The notes under the pieces: generated by a model | What the model was told of the DNA's origin: nothing | Seen by the model: the letters and a program-made list of their open reading frames with translations, nothing else | The model's database searches: none | Program-made: the position numbers and the translations under genes | Shown: positions 19,200 through 26,999 of the stretch, one piece after another | Position numbering within the stretch: position 1 is the first letter of the stretch | How the letters are laid out: each line of letters opens with the position of its first letter | Assembly: GCA_017555965.1 (NCBI GenBank) | Contig: JAFZFH010000161.1 | Coordinates: 36,188-100,187, forward strand | Source: Bacteroidales bacterium | Lineage (GTDB): Bacteria; Bacteroidota; Bacteroidia; Bacteroidales; UBA932 | Reading direction: 5' to 3' | Length of the DNA: 64,000 nt

Positions 19200-20090
19200 T
19201 CAGACTCTAAGTTTAAGACCTGCAAAAATAGTGTCAGGCTTGAATGCGAATACAGAAGCCATTTCTCCGGCCATGCAGAATCCGCACTGGTCGCATTTCT
19301 CCGTTCCATGTCCGATGCAGAGTCCTCTGCTGCCGTCAGGGTAAACGAAGTCGGTTACCCAGCAGTGACGCTTGAACTTATTGGTCTTCATCAGCTTAAG
19401 ACCGGAAACGGAGTTCATGATAGGGTAGCCCTTCTTCTTGTATTCAATCACTCTGTCTATGATTTCTGCCCTCTTCTCCATGTCGAGTGCAAGATACTCT
19501 GTACCTTCGAACGGAGTGTGGAAATTGATGGATATACATTCGATAGCCGGGTTGTTCTTTGCATATTCGATTGTATTGTCCACGTCAGTATAGTTCAATG
19601 TGTTTACCACCATATTGACACTCAGATGCTTGTGGCCACATTCCGCAATGTTCTTCTCCAGCTTGGCGAATGTGCCTTTGCCACGCACTTCTTCATGATA
19701 TCCGCCAGCGCCGTCGAGACTTACCCAGATCGAGTCTGCGTGCGAACCTGCGAACGGAAGCTGTGCGTTTGTGGTGATCGTGCACGAGAAGAAACCGATC
19801 TCCTTTGCAAGGTCGATCAGGTCGTTGATGCGTTTCTCTCCGTCTTTCCAGACAGTTACCTCTCCGCCTTCGAAATCGACGAATCTCGAGCCGGCGTCGT
19901 ATGACTTCTGAAGGTGGGCTCTGACTTCCTCATATGTCATGTTATGAGGGTTCTTGAGTTCATATACACTGCAATGCTTGCATCTGAGGTTGCAGATGTC
20001 TGATATGAAAAGTACAGTCTGAATCGGTGCCTTTCTTCCGAAAACGCGGGCTCTGAAAAACCACCATCCTAAATAAAACAGTTTCTTCAT
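19200..20090 (-). CDS. Radical SAM protein of unknown substrate
   Basis: A 296-residue radical SAM enzyme. The cluster motif CNLRCKHC (CxxxCxxC) lies at about residues 33-40 in DICNLRCKHCSVYEL, followed by FVDFEGGEVTVW, a variant of the GGEP motif. The C-terminal region has a group of cysteines (RGLCIGHGTEKCDQCGFCM), suggesting an auxiliary iron-sulfur cluster as in SPASM-type enzymes. The N-terminus is hydrophobic and basic (YLGWWFFRARVFGRK), perhaps a membrane-associating helix. It starts one base after the UbiA stop, so the two are coupled; the reaction is unknown but probably involves the prenylated product or its precursor. Confidence 0.85.
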   Translation of the reverse strand: MKKLFYLGWWFFRARVFGRKAPIQTVLFISDICNLRCKHCSVYELKNPHNMTYEEVRAHLQKSYDAGSRFVDFEGGEVTVWKDGEKRINDLIDLAKEIGFFSCTITTNAQLPFAGSHADSIWVSLDGAGGYHEEVRGKGTFAKLEKNIAECGHKHLSVNMVVNTLNYTDVDNTIEYAKNNPAIECISINFHTPFEGTEYLALDMEKRAEIIDRVIEYKKKGYPIMNSVSGLKLMKTNKFKRHCWVTDFVYPDGSRGLCIGHGTEKCDQCGFCMAGEMASVFAFKPDTIFAGLKLRV

Positions 20091-20091
20091 A

Positions 20092-21087
20092 CTATCCGAA
20101 AATTAAATTTACTATAATCAAAATCATACAGAAGAATGTGACGATGTTTCTTGCTGTAAGCCAGCGGAGCAGGAACCAGTCTATTCCGGCCTGGCGATAT
20201 TTGTCAAAATCTCCCATAGGTCCCATCCACTTCTTAGGCTCAAGGCTCACTTCTCTTTCCTGAACATGATCGTTGAGAGACCTGACAAGCCACAATGAAA
20301 CAGGAAGGACAAGGAATACTCCCAGATATGCGGGATGCATCTGGCCGAGTACGACGCCTGCTCCGATCATCAGATACGGAAGCGTGTTCAGAAGTGCTGA
20401 AAGGAAGATCTGCCCTTTATCAGAACCCATGAGGTGGGCCATCGTCTTCTTGCCCATCTTCTTGTCCGGGATGGAGTCAAGTACTGAGTGCGAATACACG
20501 ATGTTTGTCACAAGAAGTCCAACTGCAGATGAAATCAGCACTATCTTCCAGTCAAGTGTGCCTGTAATCGCATAATATACACCTGTCATGAGGAGAGGAC
20601 CGAACATAAGGAAAATCACTAGTTCTCCCAAACCTCTGAATCCCAGCTTAAGAGGACCTCCTGAGTATGATACTCCGATGGCTAGTCCCGCAAGAATCCA
20701 CCAGAGGATGTCCCATCCGCGAACTGCAGTCACTACTGCTCCCATGAGTGCAGCACCTGAAAGGAATACTGCTACCGCCTTAAGAAGCTCGGCATGGGTA
20801 GCATCACCAGATGTGAGGTACGGATATTTGGTCATTCTCCCTCTGAATCCCTCAGTCGCAACCTTCACTCTTGCCTCTGCAGAACCTTCCTTGTAATCGA
20901 ACCAGTCATCAAGAAGATTGAGTCCAAGGTGGAGGAATATTACACCGATTACAGACGCTGCTGCAGTGAGGAAATTGAATTCGTCGTTGCCGACCGAAAG
21001 CGCTACAGCTGTCAGTGCCGGAAGCAGCGACTGCGGCAGAGAAATCGGACGTGCATTGTTGTACCAGAATGCGATTTTGTTTTTCAT
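20092..21087 (-). CDS. UbiA-family prenyltransferase
   Basis: A 331-residue polytopic membrane protein with about eight or nine helices. The first aspartate-rich motif is LNLLDDWFDYKEG, where the usual NDxxD reads DDWFD; the second is LDSIPDKKMGKKT, the DxxxDxxxG form. These bind the Mg-prenyl diphosphate. The family contains MenA, UbiA and related enzymes; MenA is the nearest in general form (PYLTSG, SYSGGPLKLGFRGLGE), but the menaquinone pathway genes are not nearby. It lies between metH and a radical SAM gene, 20 bases after metH, so a role in a separate prenylated metabolite is possible. Confidence 0.8.
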   Translation of the reverse strand: MKNKIAFWYNNARPISLPQSLLPALTAVALSVGNDEFNFLTAAASVIGVIFLHLGLNLLDDWFDYKEGSAEARVKVATEGFRGRMTKYPYLTSGDATHAELLKAVAVFLSGAALMGAVVTAVRGWDILWWILAGLAIGVSYSGGPLKLGFRGLGELVIFLMFGPLLMTGVYYAITGTLDWKIVLISSAVGLLVTNIVYSHSVLDSIPDKKMGKKTMAHLMGSDKGQIFLSALLNTLPYLMIGAGVVLGQMHPAYLGVFLVLPVSLWLVRSLNDHVQEREVSLEPKKWMGPMGDFDKYRQAGIDWFLLRWLTARNIVTFFCMILIIVNLIFG

Positions 21088-21107
21088 TGTGATATAATTC
21101 AGGTTGT

Positions 21108-24100
21108 TTATTTCAAGAGATGTCCGAGGAATCGGCGAGCTGTAGTTTCGTCCATTCCTCTTCTCTGTACGTAATCATCGTGCTGTTCCTTGCCTATGCG
21201 ACGGATTTCGTGATATTTAGCCTCCGGGTGCATGAATATGAATCCGCTTATGCTGGCCTCAGGTACCATGGCATAGCTTTCTGTCAGCTTGATGTCAAGA
21301 CTGTAATCTCCTGCGAGAAGGTCAGCTATGTCCTTCTTCAAAGTATGGTCAGGGCAGCTTGAGTAACCTGCCGCCGGCTTGATCAGCTTGTTGTTATCCT
21401 GAGTCTTCATGTTCTCCAGGATCTTCTTGTCCAACCACTTTGAAGCAGCCTCCGCAAGAGTCATCCTTACAGTCTTTGCAATCAGGTCCTCATATTTGTT
21501 TGAGCATGCAGGACAGCAGCATCCTTCTTCATGAGCCTTGTTCCTTGCCCTGACGCATATGTTGAATACACCGAACGGTGAAGTCTTTCCGCTGGAAGAT
21601 GGTGCCACAAAATCAGCCATGGACCTCATCTCGCCGAGTTCCTGTCTGAGCATAGGTATCTTCCTGCCTCCGTCGAAGATGATGCTCTTGCCGTCAGAAC
21701 ATCCCTGGAAGAATCTGGCAGAAACCATGATCCTGAAGTTCCTGAGAGCGAGTTCCTCCTCCGCGTCCTGACGCAGCTGCATCAGCTCCATCGCTTCCGG
21801 TGAGACGCTTCCGTATTTTACGCCCCAGATTGCATAGAACATCTTCCAGTCGAAATATGGGAGAACATCATCAGCCGGAATCTCGACGGCCTTGAAGTCG
21901 GCAGGGTTTTCAGTTGTATATGATTCCTTGGCAAAGCCGTCCGGGCGGATCTTCCACTCTACCTTCGGAGCTTCAGGCTTTGCCTGAGACGAATTTTCCT
22001 TCTCCTGGTATAATGTCCTTATCTTTTCCTGTTCTTCGTGCTGCTCCTTTTCGAATCCCTCACGGTCGATCATGCACTTCTTTGCGAGTACGGCGGATGC
22101 CGATGCGTCTGTACCATGGAATACATGTCCATAGAGTGGAGCCAGCTTCACTGCAGTATGGAGGGCGGATGTTGTCGCACCACCGACGAACAGCGGTGTC
22201 TCCATGCCTCTTGCCTTCATGTCACGGCATATCTCCTCCATCTGATACAGCGAAGGAGTGATGAGTCCGCTCACAGCGATGATGTCCGCATTCAGCTTCA
22301 GTGCCTCTTCGATGATGGTTTCCTTGTCGACCATTACGCCGAGGTCGTGGACTTCGAATCCGTTGCATGTCAGCACGATACCCATGATGTTCTTTCCGAT
22401 GTCATGGACATCACCCTTCACGGTCGCTACCACCACCTTCGGGCGGCTCGACTTCTGATCGTCGTTTGTCATGTACGGCTCGAGCATGTCTACTGCGTCT
22501 CGCATGACCTTTGCCGACTTGACGACCTGCGGGAGGAACATCTTGCCTTCGCCGAAAAGGGCTCCGACGGTTTCCATGCCGTCCATCATCGGGCCTTCGA
22601 TTATTGCAAGAGCGCTACCGTAATCCTCAAGAGCCTCCTTCAGATCGGCTTCGAGATTTTCGGTGCGGCCTTTCACAAGAGCTGTCTTGAGACGCTCGGA
22701 TACCGGGGTGGATGCCCGATCAAGTCGGGCATGACTGCTTTGTCGGGCATGATCGTCATGGCCGGCACCCTTTGCGTCATGGCCGGCCTGACCGGCCATC
22801 TCCGCTGCCAGTTCCATCAGCCTCTCGGTGGCCTGCGGATCTGTATCAAAGATGACGTCTTCAACGCATCTGAGCAGTTTCGGCTCGATCTCATCATATA
22901 TCTGAAGCATCGACGGATTCACAATCGCCATATCCATTCCGGCCTTGATCGCATGGTAGAGGAAGGCCGAATGCATCGCCTCACGCACCGCGTTGTTTCC
23001 TCTGAATGAGAATGACAGGTTTGATACTCCTCCTGAAGTAAGAGCTCCAGGGAGATTGGCCTTTATCCATCTAACTGCTTCGATGAAGTCGATTGCGTAT
23101 TTTGCATGTTCCTCGATGCCCGTTCCGATGGACAGGATGTTTACGTCGAAGATGATGTCTTCCGGCGTCACACCTGCTTCTTCAGTGAGAAGTCTGTATG
23201 CTCTTTCGCAGATTTCTATCTTTCGCTCGTATGTAGTGGCCTGCCCCTGTTCGTCAAATGCCATCACGACCATTGCCGCTCCGAGAGACTTTATGACCTT
23301 TGCCTTTTCTACAAAAGCCTGAGGACCCTCCTTGAGACTGATTGAGTTTACGATGCATTTGCCCTGGGCATTCTTAAGACCTGCCAGAATCGTCTCCCAA
23401 TGAGAAGAGTCGATCATGAGCGCTGCCTTGGAAACTGCAGGGTCGTTGGATATGTGGCGGACAAAACGTTCCATCTCCTTTGTGCTGTCGAGCATGGCAT
23501 CATCCATGTTGATGTCAATTATCGGTGCGCCGTCTTCGATCTGCTTTGCCGCAATCTGAAGTGCCTCGTCGTATTTGCCTTCGGAAATCAGGCGTGCGAA
23601 CTTTCTTGAACCTGCAACATTGGTTCTTTCTCCGACGTTTATGAAGTTGCTTCTCTTCACGTCCACAACCACACTCTCAAGTCCGCTTACCTTCAGTATG
23701 TGCTCATCCTCCTTTTCTGGAAGCTGACGAGGTGATACACCGGCGAGAGCCTTGGTGATGGCACGGATATGATCAGGTGTCGTTCCGCAACATCCTCCGA
23801 CTATGTTCACAAGACCCTTTGAAGCCATTGTCCTGACCTGATCGGCCATTGTCTCCGGACTCTGGTCATAACCTCCCATCTCGTTTGGAAGACCCGCATT
23901 AGGATAGCAGCTGATGGCACAGCTGCACCATCTGCCCATGTCTTCTACAAGTGGCATCAGTTCAGCAGCTCCGAGAGAGCAGTTCAGACCGAAAGACATG
24001 ATAGGGCAGTGTCTTACTGCGGTATAAAATGCCTCTAGCGTCTGACCGGTCAATGTTCTTCCGCTCCTGTCTCCCACAGAAACCGATATCATTACAGCAG

Positions 24101-24698
24101 GACACTCCTGGCCAAGATTCGAAACAGCTGAGAGCGCCGCCTTGACATTAAGAGCATCAAAACAAGTCTCTATAAGCAGAATATCAGCACCACCTTTGAT
24201 CAGGGCTTCCGCCTGCTGACGGTATGCCTTGTACATGTCGTCGAACGAATATGGGCGGAATGCCGGATCAGATACATCCGGCGAGAGCGAAAGCGACTTT
24301 GAAGTCGGTCCCATGCTTCCCGCTACCCACACCTTTCTGTTCAGACCTACAGATGCGGCTATAGCCTCCGCCTCATCAGCGGCTTCGCGCGCAATTCTTG
24401 CACCCTCATACGCCATCTGCTCTGCCAGTGCCTCACATCCATACTCTGCCTGTGAAATGACATTCGCACTGAACGTATTGGTTTCAATGATGTCTGCGCC
24501 TGCAGCTATGTACTCCTTGTGGATTGCTTTTATGATGTCCGGACGTGTGATGTTCAGGCACTCGTTGTTTCCCTTCAGATCCTTGTCAGAATCAACAGTC
24601 AGACCGTCGCGATAATCCTTCTCGCTCAGTCCGTATCTCTGAATCATGGTGCCCATTGCACCGTCCAGTATATATATCTTGTCTTTTACCTCTATCAT
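21108..24698 (-). CDS. metH: Cobalamin-dependent methionine synthase
   Basis: About 1196 residues, containing all four modules: homocysteine domain (residues 1-310; ILDGAMGTMIQRYGL, zinc cysteines in GGCCGTTPDH), pterin-binding domain (about 340-620; VGERTNVAGSRKFA), cobalamin cap and binding domains (about 665-890; DVHDIGKNIMGIVL with the axial histidine), and the AdoMet reactivation domain (residue 900 to end; RPAAGYSSCPDH in usual form is KPAAGYSSCPDH here). The ATG at 24698 is preferred to 24707 because the -7 promoter box covers 24705-24712. The linker at residues 634-664 is encoded by a palindromic repeat. First gene of the operon with UbiA, radical SAM and metF. Confidence 0.96.
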   Translation of the reverse strand: MIEVKDKIYILDGAMGTMIQRYGLSEKDYRDGLTVDSDKDLKGNNECLNITRPDIIKAIHKEYIAAGADIIETNTFSANVISQAEYGCEALAEQMAYEGARIAREAADEAEAIAASVGLNRKVWVAGSMGPTSKSLSLSPDVSDPAFRPYSFDDMYKAYRQQAEALIKGGADILLIETCFDALNVKAALSAVSNLGQECPAVMISVSVGDRSGRTLTGQTLEAFYTAVRHCPIMSFGLNCSLGAAELMPLVEDMGRWCSCAISCYPNAGLPNEMGGYDQSPETMADQVRTMASKGLVNIVGGCCGTTPDHIRAITKALAGVSPRQLPEKEDEHILKVSGLESVVVDVKRSNFINVGERTNVAGSRKFARLISEGKYDEALQIAAKQIEDGAPIIDINMDDAMLDSTKEMERFVRHISNDPAVSKAALMIDSSHWETILAGLKNAQGKCIVNSISLKEGPQAFVEKAKVIKSLGAAMVVMAFDEQGQATTYERKIEICERAYRLLTEEAGVTPEDIIFDVNILSIGTGIEEHAKYAIDFIEAVRWIKANLPGALTSGGVSNLSFSFRGNNAVREAMHSAFLYHAIKAGMDMAIVNPSMLQIYDEIEPKLLRCVEDVIFDTDPQATERLMELAAEMAGQAGHDAKGAGHDDHARQSSHARLDRASTPVSERLKTALVKGRTENLEADLKEALEDYGSALAIIEGPMMDGMETVGALFGEGKMFLPQVVKSAKVMRDAVDMLEPYMTNDDQKSSRPKVVVATVKGDVHDIGKNIMGIVLTCNGFEVHDLGVMVDKETIIEEALKLNADIIAVSGLITPSLYQMEEICRDMKARGMETPLFVGGATTSALHTAVKLAPLYGHVFHGTDASASAVLAKKCMIDREGFEKEQHEEQEKIRTLYQEKENSSQAKPEAPKVEWKIRPDGFAKESYTTENPADFKAVEIPADDVLPYFDWKMFYAIWGVKYGSVSPEAMELMQLRQDAEEELALRNFRIMVSARFFQGCSDGKSIIFDGGRKIPMLRQELGEMRSMADFVAPSSSGKTSPFGVFNICVRARNKAHEEGCCCPACSNKYEDLIAKTVRMTLAEAASKWLDKKILENMKTQDNNKLIKPAAGYSSCPDHTLKKDIADLLAGDYSLDIKLTESYAMVPEASISGFIFMHPEAKYHEIRRIGKEQHDDYVQRRGMDETTARRFLGHLLK
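22711..22799. repeat. REP-like palindromic repeat cluster inside metH
   Basis: Two hairpins, each with perfect 8-base arms and a 5-base loop: ATGCCCGA/TCGGGCAT (22712-22732) and ATGGCCGG/CCGGCCAT (22779-22799). Between them are an 11-base direct repeat GTCGGGCATGA (22724 and 22742) and a 13-base direct repeat CGTCATGGCCGGC (22754 and 22775). The block is in frame and encodes residues 634-664, reading AGHDAKGAGHDDHARQSS and so on. The form (hairpin followed by GAC, clustered) looks like an intergenic REP element captured in a coding linker. Confidence 0.8.
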
Positions 24699-24704
24699 AA
24701 CCCA

Positions 24705-24712
24705 CAAAGATA
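24705..24712 (-). promoter_or_regulatory. Putative -7 box for metH, giving a leaderless or near-leaderless mRNA
   Basis: Minus-strand TATCTTTG, exact TAnnTTTG, only six bases before the preferred metH ATG at 24698. A start of transcription 4-7 bases downstream would fall on or beside the ATG. An inverted repeat CATGTT/AACATG at 24737-24753 lies where a -33 box or an operator would be. No S-box or cobalamin riboswitch is recognisable. Confidence 0.5.
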
Positions 24713-24819
24713 CTCATAATTATCCAATTATAGAAGCATGTTTTTCTAACATGTTGATAGATGGCATAATACATGACATACGTGCTCCCTATGGGGCGCG
24801 TACTATTGGTAAAGGTTTG

Positions 24820-24852
24820 AAAGCCAGTGCATTACTGTAATGCACTGGCTTT
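24820..24852 (-). terminator. Terminator of the decarboxylase operon
   Basis: A perfect 15-base inverted repeat (arms AAAGCCAGTGCATTA and its complement, 24820-24834 and 24838-24852), 27 bases beyond the mmdB stop on the minus strand. The flanking bases give only a short T run, so it may work as an imperfect terminator or mRNA 3' stabiliser. Confidence 0.75.
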
Positions 24853-24878
24853 CGGTTTATACTGTATTATGTTTTCGA

Positions 24879-26021
24879 CTATCCGAGGAAACTGAGGAGG
24901 ATACCTGCTGCAACAGCAGATCCGATCACACCGGCTACATTCGGTGCCATTGCATGCATCAGAAGGTGGTTGTTCTTGTCGAATTCTCGACCTACGTTCT
25001 GAGAAACTCTGGCTGAATCCGGAACTGCAGATACACCGGCATTTCCTATGAGCGGATTGATCTTGTTTTCTTCCTTGCAGAAAAGATTCATGAACTTTAC
25101 GAACAATACTCCACAAGTGGTGGCAACTACAAATGAGAAAAGGCCAAGAGCGAAAATCTTTACAGAGTTTCCGGTAAGGAACACATTCGCCTGTGTCGAG
25201 CATCCAACAGTAACTCCGATAAGGATTGTGACCACATCGATGAGCGGTCCGCGTGCTGTCTCAGCAAGTCTCTTTGTGACGCCGCTTTCCTTCAGGAGGT
25301 TACCGAAGAAGAGCATACCGAGAAGCGGCATACCGGATGGTACGATGAATGCCGTAAGTATGAAACCTACGATAGGGAAGATGATCTTCTCCTTCTGGCT
25401 CACAGGTCTTGGGGCCTTCATGCGGATACGACGTTCCTTGTCTGTGGTGAGCAGCAGCATGATAGGACGCTGGATCACAGGTACGAGTGCCATGTATGAA
25501 TATGCGGAAACCGCGATGGCTCCCATGAGGTGTGGAGCAAGCTGTGAAGAAAGGAAGATCGCTGTAGGACCGTCCGCTCCACCGATGATGCCGATCGCTC
25601 CGGACTCTGCAGGGGTGAATCCCAGATGCATCGCAGCAACATATGCTCCGAAAATACCTATCTGTGCTGCCGCTCCGATGAGCATGAGTCTTGGTTGGGA
25701 TATCAGCGCGGAGAAGTCTGTCATGGCACCGATGCCGAGGAAGATCAGCGGAGGATACCATCCCTGCTGAACTCCTTGATACAGAATGTTCAACACTGAT
25801 CCAGGCTCATAAATACCGATCTTGAGTCCTTCAATGAACGGAATGTTTCCGATGATCATACCGAAGCCGATAGGTACCAGAAGCAATGGTTCCCAGTCCT
25901 TCAGGATTGCAACGGTGATGAAGGCAATACCGATAAGGATCATGACAAGGTGCTGCCATGTCATGTTCGCAAATCCGGTATAGCCCCAGAACTGCTGCAG
26001 ACTTTCAAATATCGTATTCAT
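24879..26021 (-). CDS. mmdB: Sodium-pumping decarboxylase beta subunit
   Basis: A 380-residue polytopic membrane protein of the OadB/GcdB/MmdB family. It decarboxylates carboxybiotin and exports Na+. The hallmark region IIIa is GIIGGADGPTAIFLSSQLAPH, containing the essential aspartate; a second conserved block, NAGVSAVPDSARVSQ, lies in the last third. The N-terminus WGYTGFANMTWQHLVMI is also typical. The gene starts one base after the biotin carrier stop, and is the last in the order carboxyltransferase, gamma, biotin carrier, beta. Substrate assignment to methylmalonyl-CoA comes from the carboxyltransferase. Confidence 0.93.
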   Translation of the reverse strand: MNTIFESLQQFWGYTGFANMTWQHLVMILIGIAFITVAILKDWEPLLLVPIGFGMIIGNIPFIEGLKIGIYEPGSVLNILYQGVQQGWYPPLIFLGIGAMTDFSALISQPRLMLIGAAAQIGIFGAYVAAMHLGFTPAESGAIGIIGGADGPTAIFLSSQLAPHLMGAIAVSAYSYMALVPVIQRPIMLLLTTDKERRIRMKAPRPVSQKEKIIFPIVGFILTAFIVPSGMPLLGMLFFGNLLKESGVTKRLAETARGPLIDVVTILIGVTVGCSTQANVFLTGNSVKIFALGLFSFVVATTCGVLFVKFMNLFCKEENKINPLIGNAGVSAVPDSARVSQNVGREFDKNNHLLMHAMAPNVAGVIGSAVAAGILLSFLG

Positions 26022-26022
26022 A

Positions 26023-26457
26023 TTATCCGATTGTTACAACTGGTGCACCTTCGAGTACTGAATCTCCCTTTGATACGTTGATTGACGTTACTGTACCGTC
26101 ATGAGTCGCTTCGATAGAGTTCTCCATCTTCATAGCCTCAAGTACGGCCACTTCCTGACCTGCCTTGACCACGTCACCGACATTTACCTTTATTGCGATG
26201 ATTACTCCAGGAAGCGGAGATGTCACAGCCTTTCCTGAGCCTGCTGCTGGAGCAAGAGCCGGAGCAGCGGCAGGAGCCGGCGCTGCAGCTGCAGGAACCG
26301 GTGCTGAAACAGGTGCCTGAACAGGCGCTGCAGGAGCTTCTTCGAGTTCAACAGTGTAAGGTGTACCATTGACAGCAACTGATGCTGTCTTGCCTTCCAC
26401 TGAATTGATTGCAACTTCGTAGTTGTTGCCGTTGATCTTGAATTTATATGTCTTCAT
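26023..26457 (-). CDS. mmdC: Biotin carboxyl carrier subunit of the Na+ decarboxylase
   Basis: About 144 residues from the ATG at 26457 (MKTYKFKINGNNYEV). An N-terminal beta-rich segment is followed by a flexible Ala/Pro linker (about residues 43-75, PVSAPVPAAAAPAPAAAP type) and the C-terminal biotinyl domain with the biotinylated lysine in EAMKMENS. It carries carboxyl groups from the carboxyltransferase to the beta subunit. The Ala/Pro-rich linker is usual for this subunit and gives mobility. A start at 26490 would add 11 non-conserved residues. Confidence 0.93.
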   Translation of the reverse strand: MKTYKFKINGNNYEVAINSVEGKTASVAVNGTPYTVELEEAPAAPVQAPVSAPVPAAAAPAPAAAPALAPAAGSGKAVTSPLPGVIIAIKVNVGDVVKAGQEVAVLEAMKMENSIEATHDGTVTSINVSKGDSVLEGAPVVTIG

Positions 26458-26594
26458 ATTTTCAATGTTTATACTTTGATTCTTATCCACTTAACTTATT
26501 TCTTCTGTCTAAGTTGTACAGGATATGAAAATATATATACGTTACCCTTTCCCTAAATCCCCTTCCTCGGGAAGAGGACTTACAATCGCTTCGC

Positions 26595-26987
26595 TCAAAA
26601 AGAAGGTTTGCGTTTGATTGTGATTATGTAACTTTCCATATCATGGACAGTATCGTTCAGATACTGATGGAGAGCCATTCCGATGGCAGCGTAAACTTCT
26701 CCGTTCATTTCCTGATCCAAAGCCAGGGCTATAGCAGCCGCCTCTTCCGGGGTCGGTCCGCCCGTTGCAGGCTTTGGTGCCGCTTTCTTCTTCGGCATCT
26801 TCAGCTTTATTTCCCCTGAAGAAAGCTTACCGATGAAGGTGTAGGCAAAATACAGGACGATGAGGGCAACAAAGACCACGGATACTGAAACGAGGGTGAT
26901 GATCGCTCCATGAGGATCCTTCTCCGCCATTTCAGCGCTCTTGGCAAGTACGCTCTCCGAAACCTGTAATAACATAAAACTGTTCAT
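26595..26987 (-). CDS. OadG-family gamma/delta subunit of the Na+ decarboxylase
   Basis: A 130-residue protein with one transmembrane helix near residues 28-52 (LVSVSVVFVALIVLYFAYTF) and a lysine/proline-rich cytosolic stretch (KLKMPKKKAAPKP), then a helical C-terminus rich in acidic residues. This is the arrangement of OadG or MmdD, which anchors and assembles the complex. It lies 12 bases downstream of the carboxyltransferase gene and about 137 bases upstream of the biotin carrier ATG. Confidence 0.85.
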   Translation of the reverse strand: MNSFMLLQVSESVLAKSAEMAEKDPHGAIITLVSVSVVFVALIVLYFAYTFIGKLSSGEIKLKMPKKKAAPKPATGGPTPEEAAAIALALDQEMNGEVYAAIGMALHQYLNDTVHDMESYIITIKRKPSF

Positions 26988-26999
26988 AGCGTCAGATTG

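Noticed and set aside
22038-23009. Plus-strand open frame of 323 codons in metH
   Set aside because: Antisense to conserved metH domains and spans the palindromic repeat; no motif and no promoter.
24713-24878. Possible SAM or cobalamin riboswitch upstream of metH
   Set aside because: The 166 bases hold the mmdB terminator and only small hairpins; no riboswitch consensus blocks were recognised.
26491-26594. Hairpin with CCTTCCTCGGGAAGAGG between biotin carrier and OadG genes
   Set aside because: Short imperfect stem, no T run and inside an operon; not clearly a terminator or repeat.
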